Source: Frigidibacter sp. RF13 (GTDB lineage Bacteria; Pseudomonadota; Alphaproteobacteria; Rhodobacterales; Rhodobacteraceae). Taken from it: 64,000 bases of DNA. Each line of letters starts with the position of its first letter. Within the stretch, counting starts at the first letter, position 1. A program made the translations under genes and the position numbers. Below are positions 25,708-34,666 of the stretch, piece by piece. The stretch covers positions 930,001-994,000 of the forward strand of contig NZ_JAPNUE010000001.1 in NCBI RefSeq assembly GCF_026626305.1, in the 5' to 3' direction. The notes under the pieces are model-generated. The model saw nothing but the letters and a program-made list of their open reading frames with translations, did no database searches and was not told the origin of the DNA.

Positions 25708-27899
25708 GCGATTTCACCTATGCAATCGACGCCGACGGCGTCGCCACCATCACCTGGGACGTGAAGTCCAAGTCGATGAACGTCCTCAACCTCGAGGCGG
25801 CGGCGGACCTGAGCGCGCTCATCGACAAGGCCATCGCCGACGACGCGGTCAAGGGCGTGATCCTGACTTCTGGCAAGAAGGATTTCGCTGGCGGCATGGA
25901 CCTCAACATCATCGCGAAGATGAAGGAAAGCGCCGGCGACAACCCGGCGCGCGGCCTCTTTGAAGGCATCATGAATTTCCACGCGCTCGAGCGGAAGATG
26001 GAACTGATGGGCCGCGACCTGAAGTCGGGCAAGGGCGGCAAGCCGATCGTCGCGGCCCTGCCCGGCACTGCGCTCGGCATCGGCCTCGAACTCCCCCTCT
26101 CCTGCCACCGCATCATCGCCGCCGATAACCCCAAGGCCAAGATCGGCCTGCCGGAGATTCTCGTCGGCATCTTCCCCGGCGCAGGCGGCACCACGCGCCT
26201 TGTCCGCAAGTTGGGCGCCATGGCCGCCTCGCCCTTCCTTCTGGAAGGCAAGCTCTCCGACCCCAAAGCTGCGAAGGCAGCAGGCATCATCGACGAGGTC
26301 GTGGCGCCCCAAGACCTCATGACCCGCGCCAAGGAATGGGTCCTGAATGCCAAGCCAGAGGATATGGTGAAGCCCTGGGACGCAAAGGGCTACAAGATGC
26401 CCGGCGGCGCGCCCTATCACCCGGCGGGCTTCATGACCTATGTCGGCGCCTCGGCCATGGTTCATGGCAAGACGCAAGGCGTCTATCCGGCGGCGAAGGC
26501 GCTCCTTTCGGCCGCCTACGAAGGCGCACTCGTCCCCTTCGACACCGCGCTGAAAATCGAGGCGCGCTGGTTCACCAACGTGCTGATGAACCCCTCCTCG
26601 TCCGCCATGATCCGTTCGCTCTTCATCAACAAGGAAGCGCTGGAGAAAGGCGCGAACCGCCCGAAGGTCGATGACCAGACCGTCCGCAAAGTAGGCGTCC
26701 TCGGCGCCGGCATGATGGGCGCGGGCATCGCCTATGTCTCGGCGCTGGCCGGAATCGAGGTCGTGCTGATCGACGCGGCCCAGGAGGCCGCCGATCGCGG
26801 CAAGGCCCATTCGGAAGGCATCCTCGACAAGGGCATGAAACGCGGCAAGGTCACGGCCGAGAAGAAGGCCGAAGTGCTGGGCCGGATCACCGCCACGACC
26901 GACTATGCGGCGCTCAAAGGCTGCGACCTGATCGTCGAAGCCGTCTTCGAAGCCATGAAGGTCAAGGCCGAGGTCACCGCCAAGGCCGAAGCCGCGATCC
27001 CGGAAACGGCGATCTTTGCCACCAACACCTCGACCCTGCCGATCTCTGATCTCGCCAAGGCGTCCAAACGCCCCGGCCAGTTCATCGGCATCCATTTCTT
27101 CTCGCCCGTCGACAAGATGATGCTCGTGGAGATCATCAAGGGGAAGGAAACCGGAGGCATCGCCGTCGCCAAGGCGCTCGACTTCGTGCGGCAGATCAGG
27201 AAAACCCCGATCGTCGTCAATGACGCGCGCTTCTTCTACGCCAACCGCTGCATCATCCCCTACATCAACGAAGGCATCCGCATGGTCGCCGAAGGGGTCG
27301 AACCGGCGCTGATCGAAAATGCGGCAAAACTCCTTGGCCTGCCGCTCGGGCCGCTGCAACTGGTCGACGAAACCTCGATCGACCTCGGCGTGAAGATCGC
27401 CAAGGCCACGAAGGCCGCGATGGGCGAAGCTTATCCCGACGGGGCGGTCGATCCGGTGCTTTTCGCGATGGCCGACAAGGGCCGGCTTGGCCGCAAGGCC
27501 AAGGCCGGCTTCTATGCCTATGATGACAAGGGCGAGCGCCAGGGCCTGTGGGACGGTCTTGACAGCCTCTGGCCGGTCGCCGCAAGCCAGCCCGACCTGA
27601 CCGAGGTCCAGCACCGCCTGCTTCTGGTCCAGACGCTGGAGGCGGTGCGGGCGCTTGAGGATGGCGTTCTGGAAGACATCCGCGAAGGCGATGTAGGCGC
27701 CATCCTCGGCTGGGGCTACTGCCCCTGGTCGGGCGGGCCCTTCGGCTGGCTCGACATCGTGGGCGCCGCCCGCGCGGTCGAGATCTGCGACGGGCTGGAG
27801 GCGCGCCACAGCGCACGGTTCATGGCGCCGAAGCTTCTCATCGACATGGCGGCAAAGGGCGAAAGCTTCTACGGCGGCAAGGCGGCGAAGGCCGCCTGA
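25704..27899 (+). CDS. fadJ: Bifunctional enoyl-CoA hydratase/3-hydroxyacyl-CoA dehydrogenase
   Basis: Fusion of 731 residues. The crotonase domain (about 1-190) keeps both catalytic glutamates (GIGLELPLSC, GLPEILVGIFPGAGGT). The NAD-binding domain starts near 330 (GVLGAGMMGAGIAYVSAL) and carries the catalytic His in GIHFFSPVDKM; two C-terminal dehydrogenase domains follow. It carries out the two middle steps of beta-oxidation and works with the thiolase upstream. FadJ and FadB cannot be separated with certainty; the thiolase-first gene order resembles neither E. coli operon. The gene ends in a hairpin repeat. Confidence 0.93.
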   Translation: MSDFTYAIDADGVATITWDVKSKSMNVLNLEAAADLSALIDKAIADDAVKGVILTSGKKDFAGGMDLNIIAKMKESAGDNPARGLFEGIMNFHALERKMELMGRDLKSGKGGKPIVAALPGTALGIGLELPLSCHRIIAADNPKAKIGLPEILVGIFPGAGGTTRLVRKLGAMAASPFLLEGKLSDPKAAKAAGIIDEVVAPQDLMTRAKEWVLNAKPEDMVKPWDAKGYKMPGGAPYHPAGFMTYVGASAMVHGKTQGVYPAAKALLSAAYEGALVPFDTALKIEARWFTNVLMNPSSSAMIRSLFINKEALEKGANRPKVDDQTVRKVGVLGAGMMGAGIAYVSALAGIEVVLIDAAQEAADRGKAHSEGILDKGMKRGKVTAEKKAEVLGRITATTDYAALKGCDLIVEAVFEAMKVKAEVTAKAEAAIPETAIFATNTSTLPISDLAKASKRPGQFIGIHFFSPVDKMMLVEIIKGKETGGIAVAKALDFVRQIRKTPIVVNDARFFYANRCIIPYINEGIRMVAEGVEPALIENAAKLLGLPLGPLQLVDETSIDLGVKIAKATKAAMGEAYPDGAVDPVLFAMADKGRLGRKAKAGFYAYDDKGERQGLWDGLDSLWPVAASQPDLTEVQHRLLLVQTLEAVRALEDGVLEDIREGDVGAILGWGYCPWSGGPFGWLDIVGAARAVEICDGLEARHSARFMAPKLLIDMAAKGESFYGGKAAKAA

Positions 27900-27911
27900 G
27901 CGCGGCCTGCC

Positions 27912-27958
27912 CGGGCGGGCCTCCTCGAAGCACTTCGTGCGCTCGTCGGACCCGCCCG
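27912..27958. repeat. Hairpin element related to the dispersed repeat
   Basis: Outer arms CGGGCGGG/CCCGCCCG enclose a central hairpin GCAC-TTC-GTGC flanked by cctcctcga and gctcgtcgg. In reverse complement it has the same plan as the identical pair at 4458 and 15288. It lies between the convergent fadJ and SDR genes. Confidence 0.5.
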
Positions 27959-28004
27959 AGGCGTGCATGACATGCGCGACGAGGCGCCGCTTCGCGCAGG
28001 CGCC

Positions 28005-28709
28005 TCAGATGCGGCGCGTGAGCCCGCCATCGACGGTCAGATTCTGGCCGGTGATATAGCCAGCGCCATCCGAGAGAAGGAACGCGACGGTCGCCGCGAC
28101 CTCCTCCGCCCGGCCATAGCGGCCCATCGGCACCATCTGCCGCCGTTCTTCGGTGCCGGGCAGGCTGTCGATCCAACCGGGCAGGACATTGTTCATCCGC
28201 ACATTCTTCGCGGCATATTCGTCGCTGAAAATCTTGGTGAAGGCCGCTAGCCCCGCCCGCGCCACGGCCGAGGTCGGAAACATTGCCGAAGGTTCGAACG
28301 CCCAGGCGGTCGAGATATTGACGATCGCGCCGCCGCCCTGCGCCGCCATGACTGGCGCCACCAGCCGCGTGGCCCTGACCACGTTCAGGAAATAGACGTC
28401 GATCCCCCGGTGCCAGTCCTCATCGCTGATCTCTAGGATCGGGGCGCGCGGCCCGTGGCCAGCGGAATTCACCAGCCCGTCGATCCGGCCCCATCGCTTC
28501 ATCGCCTGATCGACAAGCCGCGCCAGATCGTCTGAGGACTGGTTCGATCCGGTCACGCCCAGCCCGCCCAGTTCCTCGGCCAAAGCCTCGCCCTTGCCGG
28601 ACGACGACAGGATCCCGACCTTCCAGCCCTGCCCGGCCAGATGGCGCGCCGCCGCCGCGCCCATGCCGGAGCCTCCGGCGGTGATGAGGGCAACCTTTGT
28701 GTCACTCAT
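28005..28709 (-). CDS. SDR-family protein with altered catalytic residues
   Basis: Protein of 234 residues with the short-chain dehydrogenase fold. The cofactor motif TAGGSGMG (10-17), NSAGHG (81-86) and Asn109 are kept. The catalytic Ser is Thr134, the position of the catalytic Tyr is Ser147 and that of the Lys is Arg151 (SAVARAGL where YxxxKAGL is expected). Standard SDR chemistry is therefore unlikely; it may bind NAD(P)H or a ligand or use another mechanism. It is followed by a sulfotransferase gene on the other side of its start, same strand, 15 bases away. Confidence 0.8.
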   Translation of the reverse strand: MSDTKVALITAGGSGMGAAAARHLAGQGWKVGILSSSGKGEALAEELGGLGVTGSNQSSDDLARLVDQAMKRWGRIDGLVNSAGHGPRAPILEISDEDWHRGIDVYFLNVVRATRLVAPVMAAQGGGAIVNISTAWAFEPSAMFPTSAVARAGLAAFTKIFSDEYAAKNVRMNNVLPGWIDSLPGTEERRQMVPMGRYGRAEEVAATVAFLLSDGAGYITGQNLTVDGGLTRRI

Positions 28710-28724
28710 GGCAAACTCCTGCTT

Positions 28725-29375
28725 TCAAACATCAAAATCATAGCTGAACCGCGCAATATCCTCGGCGCAGATCGCGCCCAGCAAAGCTGCATCGCGGTCG
28801 GAATAGAAAGGCCGCCAGTCACGCGGCCGGGCGCTTTCGTTCACGCGCGGCAGGGGGGCGAGGCGAAAGCCCAGGTGCGCCTCGAACGGCGCCAGATCAG
28901 CGCCGATCTGTTCGAGGCGAAGGAAAAGCCCGGGCTGCTCCATTCCGGACCGGTCACGCAGCCAGGCCCCGTACGGCCAGCGGCGGAAACTCTCTGCGAT
29001 CACCGGACGGTTCAGGAAGGCGCTGAAGTCGAGCGTCTGCGCCAGCCCCACGGCCGGATGATCGAAGCTCTGCAATTGCAGCCAATGGTAATAGCTCACC
29101 ATCCGGTCCCACGGGTTGCGCACCAGCGTCACGATGAGAAGTCCCGGGTCCGCTACGCCTGCAAGCCCGTCGAGATCGGCGAGCGTGGAGTGCTTCCAAA
29201 GCCGCCCCGCCGTCTTGATCGCCTTCTGTCGCCCCGCCCGCGCCCGGCCCTTTGGCGTGTCGGAGATGATCACATCGTCCTTCATCGCACGCGCTTCCAG
29301 CGCCAAAGTCAGCGCCGTGCCGCCGGTCTTCGGCGCGTGGAGAAAGAGGAAACGGCGGCCGCGCGAGAAATACAT
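28725..29375 (-). CDS. Sulfotransferase family 2-type protein
   Basis: Protein of 216 residues with the two PAPS-binding signatures: the 5'-phosphosulfate loop HAPKTGGTAL near residue 13 and the 3'-phosphate site VRNPWDRMVSYY near residue 85. It would transfer sulfate from PAPS to a glycan or other hydroxyl acceptor. No signal peptide is seen, so it is cytosolic. The gene precedes the SDR gene by 15 bases and follows the DMT permease by 16 bases on the same strand, so the three may form one unit. Confidence 0.8.
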   Translation of the reverse strand: MYFSRGRRFLFLHAPKTGGTALTLALEARAMKDDVIISDTPKGRARAGRQKAIKTAGRLWKHSTLADLDGLAGVADPGLLIVTLVRNPWDRMVSYYHWLQLQSFDHPAVGLAQTLDFSAFLNRPVIAESFRRWPYGAWLRDRSGMEQPGLFLRLEQIGADLAPFEAHLGFRLAPLPRVNESARPRDWRPFYSDRDAALLGAICAEDIARFSYDFDV

Positions 29376-29391
29376 GGGCCGAGCCTACCCC

Positions 29392-30315
29392 TCAGCGCGA
29401 CCGCAGCGCAATGATCGCACCCGCGACAACGATCAGCCCCATGCCGCTGACCGCGGTCAGCGAAATCCCCTCGCCCCAGATCGCCCAGGTCCAGAGGGCG
29501 CTCATTGGCAGGATCGCATATTCGAAGACCGCGACCCGGCTCGCCTCGGCCACCTGATAGGCACGGATCATCAGGCCGACGCCCAGAAGCGAACCTGCTG
29601 CCTGAACGAAGGTCCAGAAAAGGAAGGGCCCGGACGGCCATACCGGCCCGCGCAGAACGAAACCTGCGGTGCCTTCCGGCACTGCCGGATGCAAGACAGA
29701 GAGGACGCCCATCCCGATCAGACCGAAGAATCCAAGGCCAAGGAAGAAACCCAGAAGCAGCGTCTCGGCCCTCTCGCCCTCGCACCATTCGCGGGTCGCG
29801 AGATTGCCCAGCGCGTAGAAGAACCCCGCGACGATGGGCAGGATCATCGCCGGGCTGACGGCCTTCAGACCGAACCCCAGAACCAGCATCACGCCCACGA
29901 ACCCCACGATGACCGCCAGCACCCGGAACGGGCCTATCGGATGGCCATAGACGAACCGCGTGAGGATCAGGACGAAGATCGGCGCGGTGAAGAGGCCTGC
30001 CGCGACCTCGGCCACCGACAGGAAGGCGAGGCAGCCGAAATAGATCACCATCGCTATGGCATGAATGAGGCTGCGCGCCAGAACCGCGCGCAGGCGGCGC
30101 GGGGCGAGCGACAGGCCAAGCGGCCGGGCAAGCAGGAAGAGAAGCGCCGCCGCCATGACCGTGCGGGTGGCATGGAACTGCCAAAGCCCGCCCTCGGCGG
30201 CGATCACCCTGACCCAATTGTCGGTGAAGCCGATCAGGAAAGCATAGGTCAGGACCATCGCGGCGGCGCGCAGGGTCGGGTTTGCGGTAGGGCGGACAGT
30301 ATCGGGGACGGTCAT
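29392..30315 (-). CDS. DMT-superfamily (EamA) permease
   Basis: Membrane protein of 307 residues with about ten hydrophobic segments in two EamA repeats. ATG 30315 was chosen because GAGAGG lies four bases before it and the first membrane helix starts soon after. An upstream in-frame extension would overlap the divergent acyl-CoA ligase promoter. Substrate unknown; EamA members export amino acids, drugs or metabolites. Confidence 0.85.
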   Translation of the reverse strand: MTVPDTVRPTANPTLRAAAMVLTYAFLIGFTDNWVRVIAAEGGLWQFHATRTVMAAALLFLLARPLGLSLAPRRLRAVLARSLIHAIAMVIYFGCLAFLSVAEVAAGLFTAPIFVLILTRFVYGHPIGPFRVLAVIVGFVGVMLVLGFGLKAVSPAMILPIVAGFFYALGNLATREWCEGERAETLLLGFFLGLGFFGLIGMGVLSVLHPAVPEGTAGFVLRGPVWPSGPFLFWTFVQAAGSLLGVGLMIRAYQVAEASRVAVFEYAILPMSALWTWAIWGEGISLTAVSGMGLIVVAGAIIALRSR

Positions 30316-30403
30316 CGGGCCTCTCAGGTCGAATTTGGATATGCTAGCGGCCCGGCGCGCGTTACCCATGTCTGGAAACGACATGTGCGACGGGGAGGTA
30401 CGC

Positions 30404-32029
30404 ATGGGTTGGCTCAGGGACGAAACCGGTCTTGGCAGGAACGCGGCGAATTTCGTGCCGCTGACACCCCTCTCCTTCCTCCGGCGCGCGGCGGATGTTT
30501 TCGCCACTGATGCAGCGCTCGTCTATGGGAATGAGCGCTGGACCTATCGCGCCTTTCATGAACGGGTCAGCCGCCTCGCCTCGGCGCTCGACCGCGCGGG
30601 GGTCGCGCCCGGCGATGTGGTGGCAACGCTTCTGCCGAACGTGCCCGCCCAGGTCGAGGCGCATTTCGGCATTCCGGCCGCAGGCGCGGTGATCAATGCG
30701 ATCAACACGCGGCTTGATGCCGACACCGTCGCCTATATCTTCGCCCACGGCGAAGCGAAGCTCGCGCTCGTCGACACGGCGCTTCTGCCGCTCGCCGAAG
30801 ACGCCATCGCCCGAAACGCGGGCGCGGGTCCGAGGATCGTCGAAGTGCCAGACCGGGTCGCGGGGATCGAGCCAAGCGGGCGCTATCAGACCTACGAGGA
30901 TCTGCTGGCGACCGGCGATGCCGACGCGCCCTGGAAAATGCCGCAGGACGAATGGGAAAGCCTCGCGCTCAATTATACCTCTGGCACCACCGGGCGGCCG
31001 AAAGGCGTGGTCTATCACCATCGCGGCGCCTATCTTCTTGGTATGGGCACGGCGGTCGCCTGGCAGATGGGGCTGAGGCCGGTCTATCTGACCATCGTGC
31101 CGCTCTTTCACTGCAACGGCTGGTGCCACAGCTGGACGATCCCGTCGCTCGGCGGCACGATCGTCTGCTGCCGCGACATCACAGCTGCCGCGATCTATCG
31201 CGCCATCGCCGAGGAAGGCGTGACCCATATGGGCGGGGCGCCGATCGTTCTGAACATGATCATCAATGCAAAACCGGAAGACCGGCGCGATTTTTCGCAT
31301 ATCGTTCAGACCTATACCGCCGGCGCGCCGCCGCCCGCCGCCACGCTTGCCGCCATTGAACCTTTGGGGTTTTCGGTGACGCAGGTCTATGGCCTGACCG
31401 AAACCTTTGGCCATGTCACCGAATGCCTCTGGCGGCCGGAGTGGGACGGGCTGCCCGAGGCGGACCGCGCGGCGATCAAGGCGCGGACCGGGGTCCTGAT
31501 GCCCTTCATGGAAGACATAAACGTCCACAGCGATGCCTCCGCCCCTGTCGCCCGTGACGGCGCCGCGCTTGGCGAGATCGCCATACGCGGGAACGCGGTG
31601 ATGAAGGGCTATTACAAGAACCCCGAGGCGACGGCTGAAGCCTTCAAGGGCGGCTGGTTCCGCTCGGGCGACATCGCCTTCCAGCATGAGGACGGCTATA
31701 TCAAGATCACCGACCGGGCGAAGGACATCATCATTTCGGGCGGCGAGAATGTCTCGTCGGTCGAGGTCGAGGGCGCGCTGATGCACCATCCGGCCGTGTC
31801 GCTCTGCGCGGTCGTGGCGAAGCCGGACGACAGATGGGGCGAGGTGCCCTGTGCCTTCGTCGAGCTGAAACCCGGGCAGGAAGCAAGCGAGGAGGAGCTG
31901 ATCGCCTTCGCGCGAACGCGGCTTGCGGGCTTCAAGACCCCGAAGAAAGTGGTGTTTCAGGAATTGCCCAAGACCTCGACCGGCAAGATCCAGAAATTCG
32001 AACTCCGCGCCCGGGCCAGGGAACTCTGA
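30404..32029 (+). CDS. Acyl-CoA synthetase (AMP-forming)
   Basis: Protein of 541 residues of the ANL superfamily. The P-loop YTSGTTGRPKG, YGLTETFGH, the hinge region DRAKDIIISGGENVSS and the adenylation Lys in KTSTGKIQKF are present. It activates a carboxylic acid with ATP and CoA; size and motifs fit medium-chain fatty acids or 3-methylmercaptopropionate (DmdB type). GGGGAGGTACGC before ATG 30404 sets the start. It may feed the beta-oxidation genes at 19.9-27.9 kb. Confidence 0.9.
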   Translation: MGWLRDETGLGRNAANFVPLTPLSFLRRAADVFATDAALVYGNERWTYRAFHERVSRLASALDRAGVAPGDVVATLLPNVPAQVEAHFGIPAAGAVINAINTRLDADTVAYIFAHGEAKLALVDTALLPLAEDAIARNAGAGPRIVEVPDRVAGIEPSGRYQTYEDLLATGDADAPWKMPQDEWESLALNYTSGTTGRPKGVVYHHRGAYLLGMGTAVAWQMGLRPVYLTIVPLFHCNGWCHSWTIPSLGGTIVCCRDITAAAIYRAIAEEGVTHMGGAPIVLNMIINAKPEDRRDFSHIVQTYTAGAPPPAATLAAIEPLGFSVTQVYGLTETFGHVTECLWRPEWDGLPEADRAAIKARTGVLMPFMEDINVHSDASAPVARDGAALGEIAIRGNAVMKGYYKNPEATAEAFKGGWFRSGDIAFQHEDGYIKITDRAKDIIISGGENVSSVEVEGALMHHPAVSLCAVVAKPDDRWGEVPCAFVELKPGQEASEEELIAFARTRLAGFKTPKKVVFQELPKTSTGKIQKFELRARAREL

Positions 32030-32049
32030 CACAATGCAGGCGCCTCATC

Positions 32050-32065
32050 GAGCCCGGGCGGGCTC
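32050..32065 (+). terminator. Hairpin after the acyl-CoA synthetase
   Basis: Perfect 6-bp stem GAGCCC/GGGCTC with a GGGC loop, then TCTTC. It is 20 bases after the stop codon. Confidence 0.4.
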
Positions 32066-32164
32066 TCTTCGGCTGCAAGGGCTCGACGGGCGGCCCGGAA
32101 TGATTGCCCGCCCTCCTCCGCTTCGCTAGACTGCGGGAAAACAGGCAAGAGCAGCATACCGCCC

Positions 32165-33151
32165 ATGACGGCGCTCAGCGAATATCAGCGACTGGAATGC
32201 ACCGGCCTCTGGCGGGAGCATGCGGCTGCCCAGAGGCGCGAGGTGATCGTCACCTTCGGCGATGCGACGCTGATGCTGAAGGAAGCGGCCTCTGATCGGG
32301 CGCTTGCCCATTGGTCGCTGCCCGCGCTGACCCGCGCCAATCCGGGAGAGATGCCCGCAATCTTTCGCCCCGACCCCGACGCAGAGGAGGAGTTGGAGAT
32401 TGACGACGAGGTGATGATCGCCGCCATCGGAAAGGTCCACCGGCTGATCGAGGCCCGCCGCCCCCATCCCGGGCGCCTGCGCGGCGCGCTCGTCGCCTCG
32501 CTCCTCGCCGCCTTCCTCGGCGCGATGATCTTCTGGCTGCCGGGCGCCCTTATCGCCCATACCGCCAAGGTGCTGCCCGCGCCGGTCCGTGCCGCCGTCG
32601 GTCAGGCGATCCTGGCCGATGTCACGCGCCTGTCCGGTCCGCCCTGCGCAGAGCCCGAAGGGCTGGCCGCTGCCGATCTTCTGTCGAACCGCCTGCTCGG
32701 GCGCCCCGGCGCGCTGGTGATACTTCCCGAAGGGCTTCAGGGCGCGCTCCATCTGCCCGGCGGCCTCATCCTTGCCGGCCGTCCGCTCCTCGACAGCGGG
32801 GACGACCCGGCCCTGCTTGCCGGCCATATTCTTGCCGAGGAGCTTCGCGCCCGCCGCTCCGACGCGCTGACCGAAGCATTGTCCTACGCCGGCTTCCGCG
32901 CGACCTTCCACCTTCTGACCACTGGCGAAGTCCCGAGTGAGGCGTTCCACGGCTATGGCGAACGGCTCCTGAAAGCGCCGGTCGAGCCCGTGTCGGCAGA
33001 TGATCTGACAGCGCAGGCCACGCGCCTCCACCTCGATCCCGCGCCCTATCTCACTGCAACCGGCGCCACCTCTGCCCCGGCAGGCGGTGACGCGGTCGAG
33101 CCGGTCATCACCGATACCGACTGGGTCGGCCTGCAGGGGATTTGCGGTTAG
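32165..33151 (+). CDS. Conserved hypothetical membrane-anchored protein
   Basis: Protein of 328 residues. It has a soluble N-terminus of about 100 residues, one strong membrane helix near 103-130 (GALVASLLAAFLGAMIFWLPGAL) and a C-terminal domain of about 190 residues. The latter contains LLAGHILAEELRARR, which looks like a weakened HExxH-type zinc-protease helix but lacks the second His. Function unknown. Its TAG stop overlaps the stop of the convergent SPOR-domain gene. Confidence 0.7.
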   Translation: MTALSEYQRLECTGLWREHAAAQRREVIVTFGDATLMLKEAASDRALAHWSLPALTRANPGEMPAIFRPDPDAEEELEIDDEVMIAAIGKVHRLIEARRPHPGRLRGALVASLLAAFLGAMIFWLPGALIAHTAKVLPAPVRAAVGQAILADVTRLSGPPCAEPEGLAAADLLSNRLLGRPGALVILPEGLQGALHLPGGLILAGRPLLDSGDDPALLAGHILAEELRARRSDALTEALSYAGFRATFHLLTTGEVPSEAFHGYGERLLKAPVEPVSADDLTAQATRLHLDPAPYLTATGATSAPAGGDAVEPVITDTDWVGLQGICG

Positions 33152-33969
33152 GGCCGGATGAACGCGCCGGGAAAACCTGCCTTCAGCCGCGCGCGCGCCG
33201 CCGCGGCCGCCGCTTCAGTTGCAAAAGGTCCCGCGAGAACGGCGGTCAACGCGCCGCCCCGCACCTTCTGCCGGGCCACCGGCAAATCCGCGCCCTTCAC
33301 CGCCGTCGCGGCCGCCTCGGTATTCGCCGGATCGGCGAAGGCGCCAACCTGTACCCAAAGCGCCGCGCCGCCCACCGGTCGCTCTTCCAACGTTCCATCG
33401 CTCGACCAGACCAGCCGGTAACCGCCTGCACCCTGCGCCTTCGCGCGGGCAAGCGCGGCCGGATCGTCCGAAACGCCCGCAACCGCCAATCCCGGCACGC
33501 CCAACGCATTCACGCTCGCGGGGTCCAGCGCCCCACCGCCACAGCGGGTGATCCGCCGCCCGTCGCTAAGCCAGGCCCGCGCCCCTCCGCGCGGGCAAAG
33601 CCCATCGCCCGATGCCACGGCCTCTGTTCCGACGATCACCAGCGCCGGGCGCGCCCGGCGGGCCTTGGTCGCAGCCGGAGCTACCGCCTTCGGCGCAGGT
33701 TCGGGTGCAGGTGCCGCATCTGCCGCCACCTCGGCCACCGGCGCGGCTGTCGGCACCTCACCGCAAACCGGCTTGTTCGATTGATCCAGACGCGGCGCCC
33801 AGAGGACCGCGCCATTCACCACCGCGCGCTGGAAGAGGCAGCCCTTGCTGTCAGTATAGTCCCGCCCGGCATAATCGGCGGGCGGCGGCTCCGCCGGGCC
33901 ACCCACCTGCCCGAAGCTGGGCTGACCGGCCAAGACCGCAAAAGACACCAGTACCGGAAGAACTCTCAT
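33148..33969 (-). CDS. SPOR domain protein
   Basis: Exported protein of 273 residues. A signal peptide (VLPVLVSFAVLAGQPSFGQ) is followed by an acidic/Ala/Pro linker and a C-terminal SPOR domain (ALWVQVGAFADPANTEAAA...VLAGPFATEAAAAAARARL), which binds denuded septal peptidoglycan. Conserved cysteines (SKGCLF, PVCGE, GLCPRG, TRCGG) suggest disulfides. It probably acts in the cell envelope at division or wall turnover. ATG 33969 starts the signal peptide. Confidence 0.85.
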   Translation of the reverse strand: MRVLPVLVSFAVLAGQPSFGQVGGPAEPPPADYAGRDYTDSKGCLFQRAVVNGAVLWAPRLDQSNKPVCGEVPTAAPVAEVAADAAPAPEPAPKAVAPAATKARRARPALVIVGTEAVASGDGLCPRGGARAWLSDGRRITRCGGGALDPASVNALGVPGLAVAGVSDDPAALARAKAQGAGGYRLVWSSDGTLEERPVGGAALWVQVGAFADPANTEAAATAVKGADLPVARQKVRGGALTAVLAGPFATEAAAAAARARLKAGFPGAFIRP

Positions 33970-34033
33970 CGCCTGCCCTGCCTCCACCCCGGGGTCAGAT
34001 TGGCAAAGGCCAAGGCGCCGGTAAAGCCCCCAC

Positions 34034-34666
34034 TCACTTCGTGCCAAACATCCGGTCGCCCGCGTCGCCAAGACCCGGCACGATATAGCCGTGATCGTTC
34101 AGATGGCTGTCGAGCGCTGCGGTGACGATCGGCACATCGGGATGGGCCTCTTTCATCCGCGCCACGCCCTCGGGCGCGGCCAGAAGGCACATGAAGCGGA
34201 TGTTCTTCGCACCCGACTTCTTCAGAAGGTCGATGGCGGCGGCCGAGGAATTGCCCGTGGCCAGCATCGGATCGAGCGCAATGACCAGACGATCCTCCAG
34301 CCCCGAGGGCACCTTATAGTAATATTGCACCGGCTGCAGCGTCTCGGGGTCGCGGTAGAGACCCACGAACCCCACCCGCGCCGCCGGGATCAGCTCCAGC
34401 ACCCCGTCCAGAAGCCCGTTGCCCGCGCGCAGGATCGAGATCAGCGCCAGCTTCTTGCCGTCGATCACCGGCGCGTCCATCTCGCAGAGCGGCGTCTCGA
34501 TCCGCTTCGTCGTCATCTCCATCTCGCGGGTGATCTCATAGGCCAGAAGCTGGCTGATCTCGCGCAAGAGGCGGCGGAAGGAATTGGTCGATGTGTCCTT
34601 CTCGCGCATCAAGGTCAGCTTGTGCTGCACCAGCGGGTGTTTGACGACGGTCAGATGATCACGCAC
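34034..34666 (-). CDS. upp: Uracil phosphoribosyltransferase
   Basis: Cytosolic enzyme of 210 residues making UMP from uracil and PRPP. The PRPP loop region [27 protein letters not shown] and the uracil-binding C-terminus [17 protein letters not shown] are conserved. The start is GTG at 34666, which gives the standard N-terminus ([15 protein letters not shown]) and overlaps the end of add by eight bases. It is the last gene of the salvage operon cdd-deoA-deoB-add-upp. Confidence 0.95.
   Translation of the reverse strand: MRDHLTVVKHPLVQHKLTLMREKDTSTNSFRRLLREISQLLAYEITREMEMTTKRIETPLCEMDAPVIDGKKLALISILRAGNGLLDGVLELIPAARVGFVGLYRDPETLQPVQYYYKVPSGLEDRLVIALDPMLATGNSSAAAIDLLKKSGAKNIRFMCLLAAPEGVARMKEAHPDVPIVTAALDSHLNDHGYIVPGLGDAGDRMFGTK

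Noticed and set aside
25674-27968. 764-codon open frame on the minus strand across fadJ
   Set aside because: Complement of a well-supported gene; the translation shows no recognisable motif. Similar long antisense frames at 19774-21249, 23459-25318, 30362-32032, 39910-41709, 42443-44173, 47176-49461 and 51248-52897 were dropped for the same reason.
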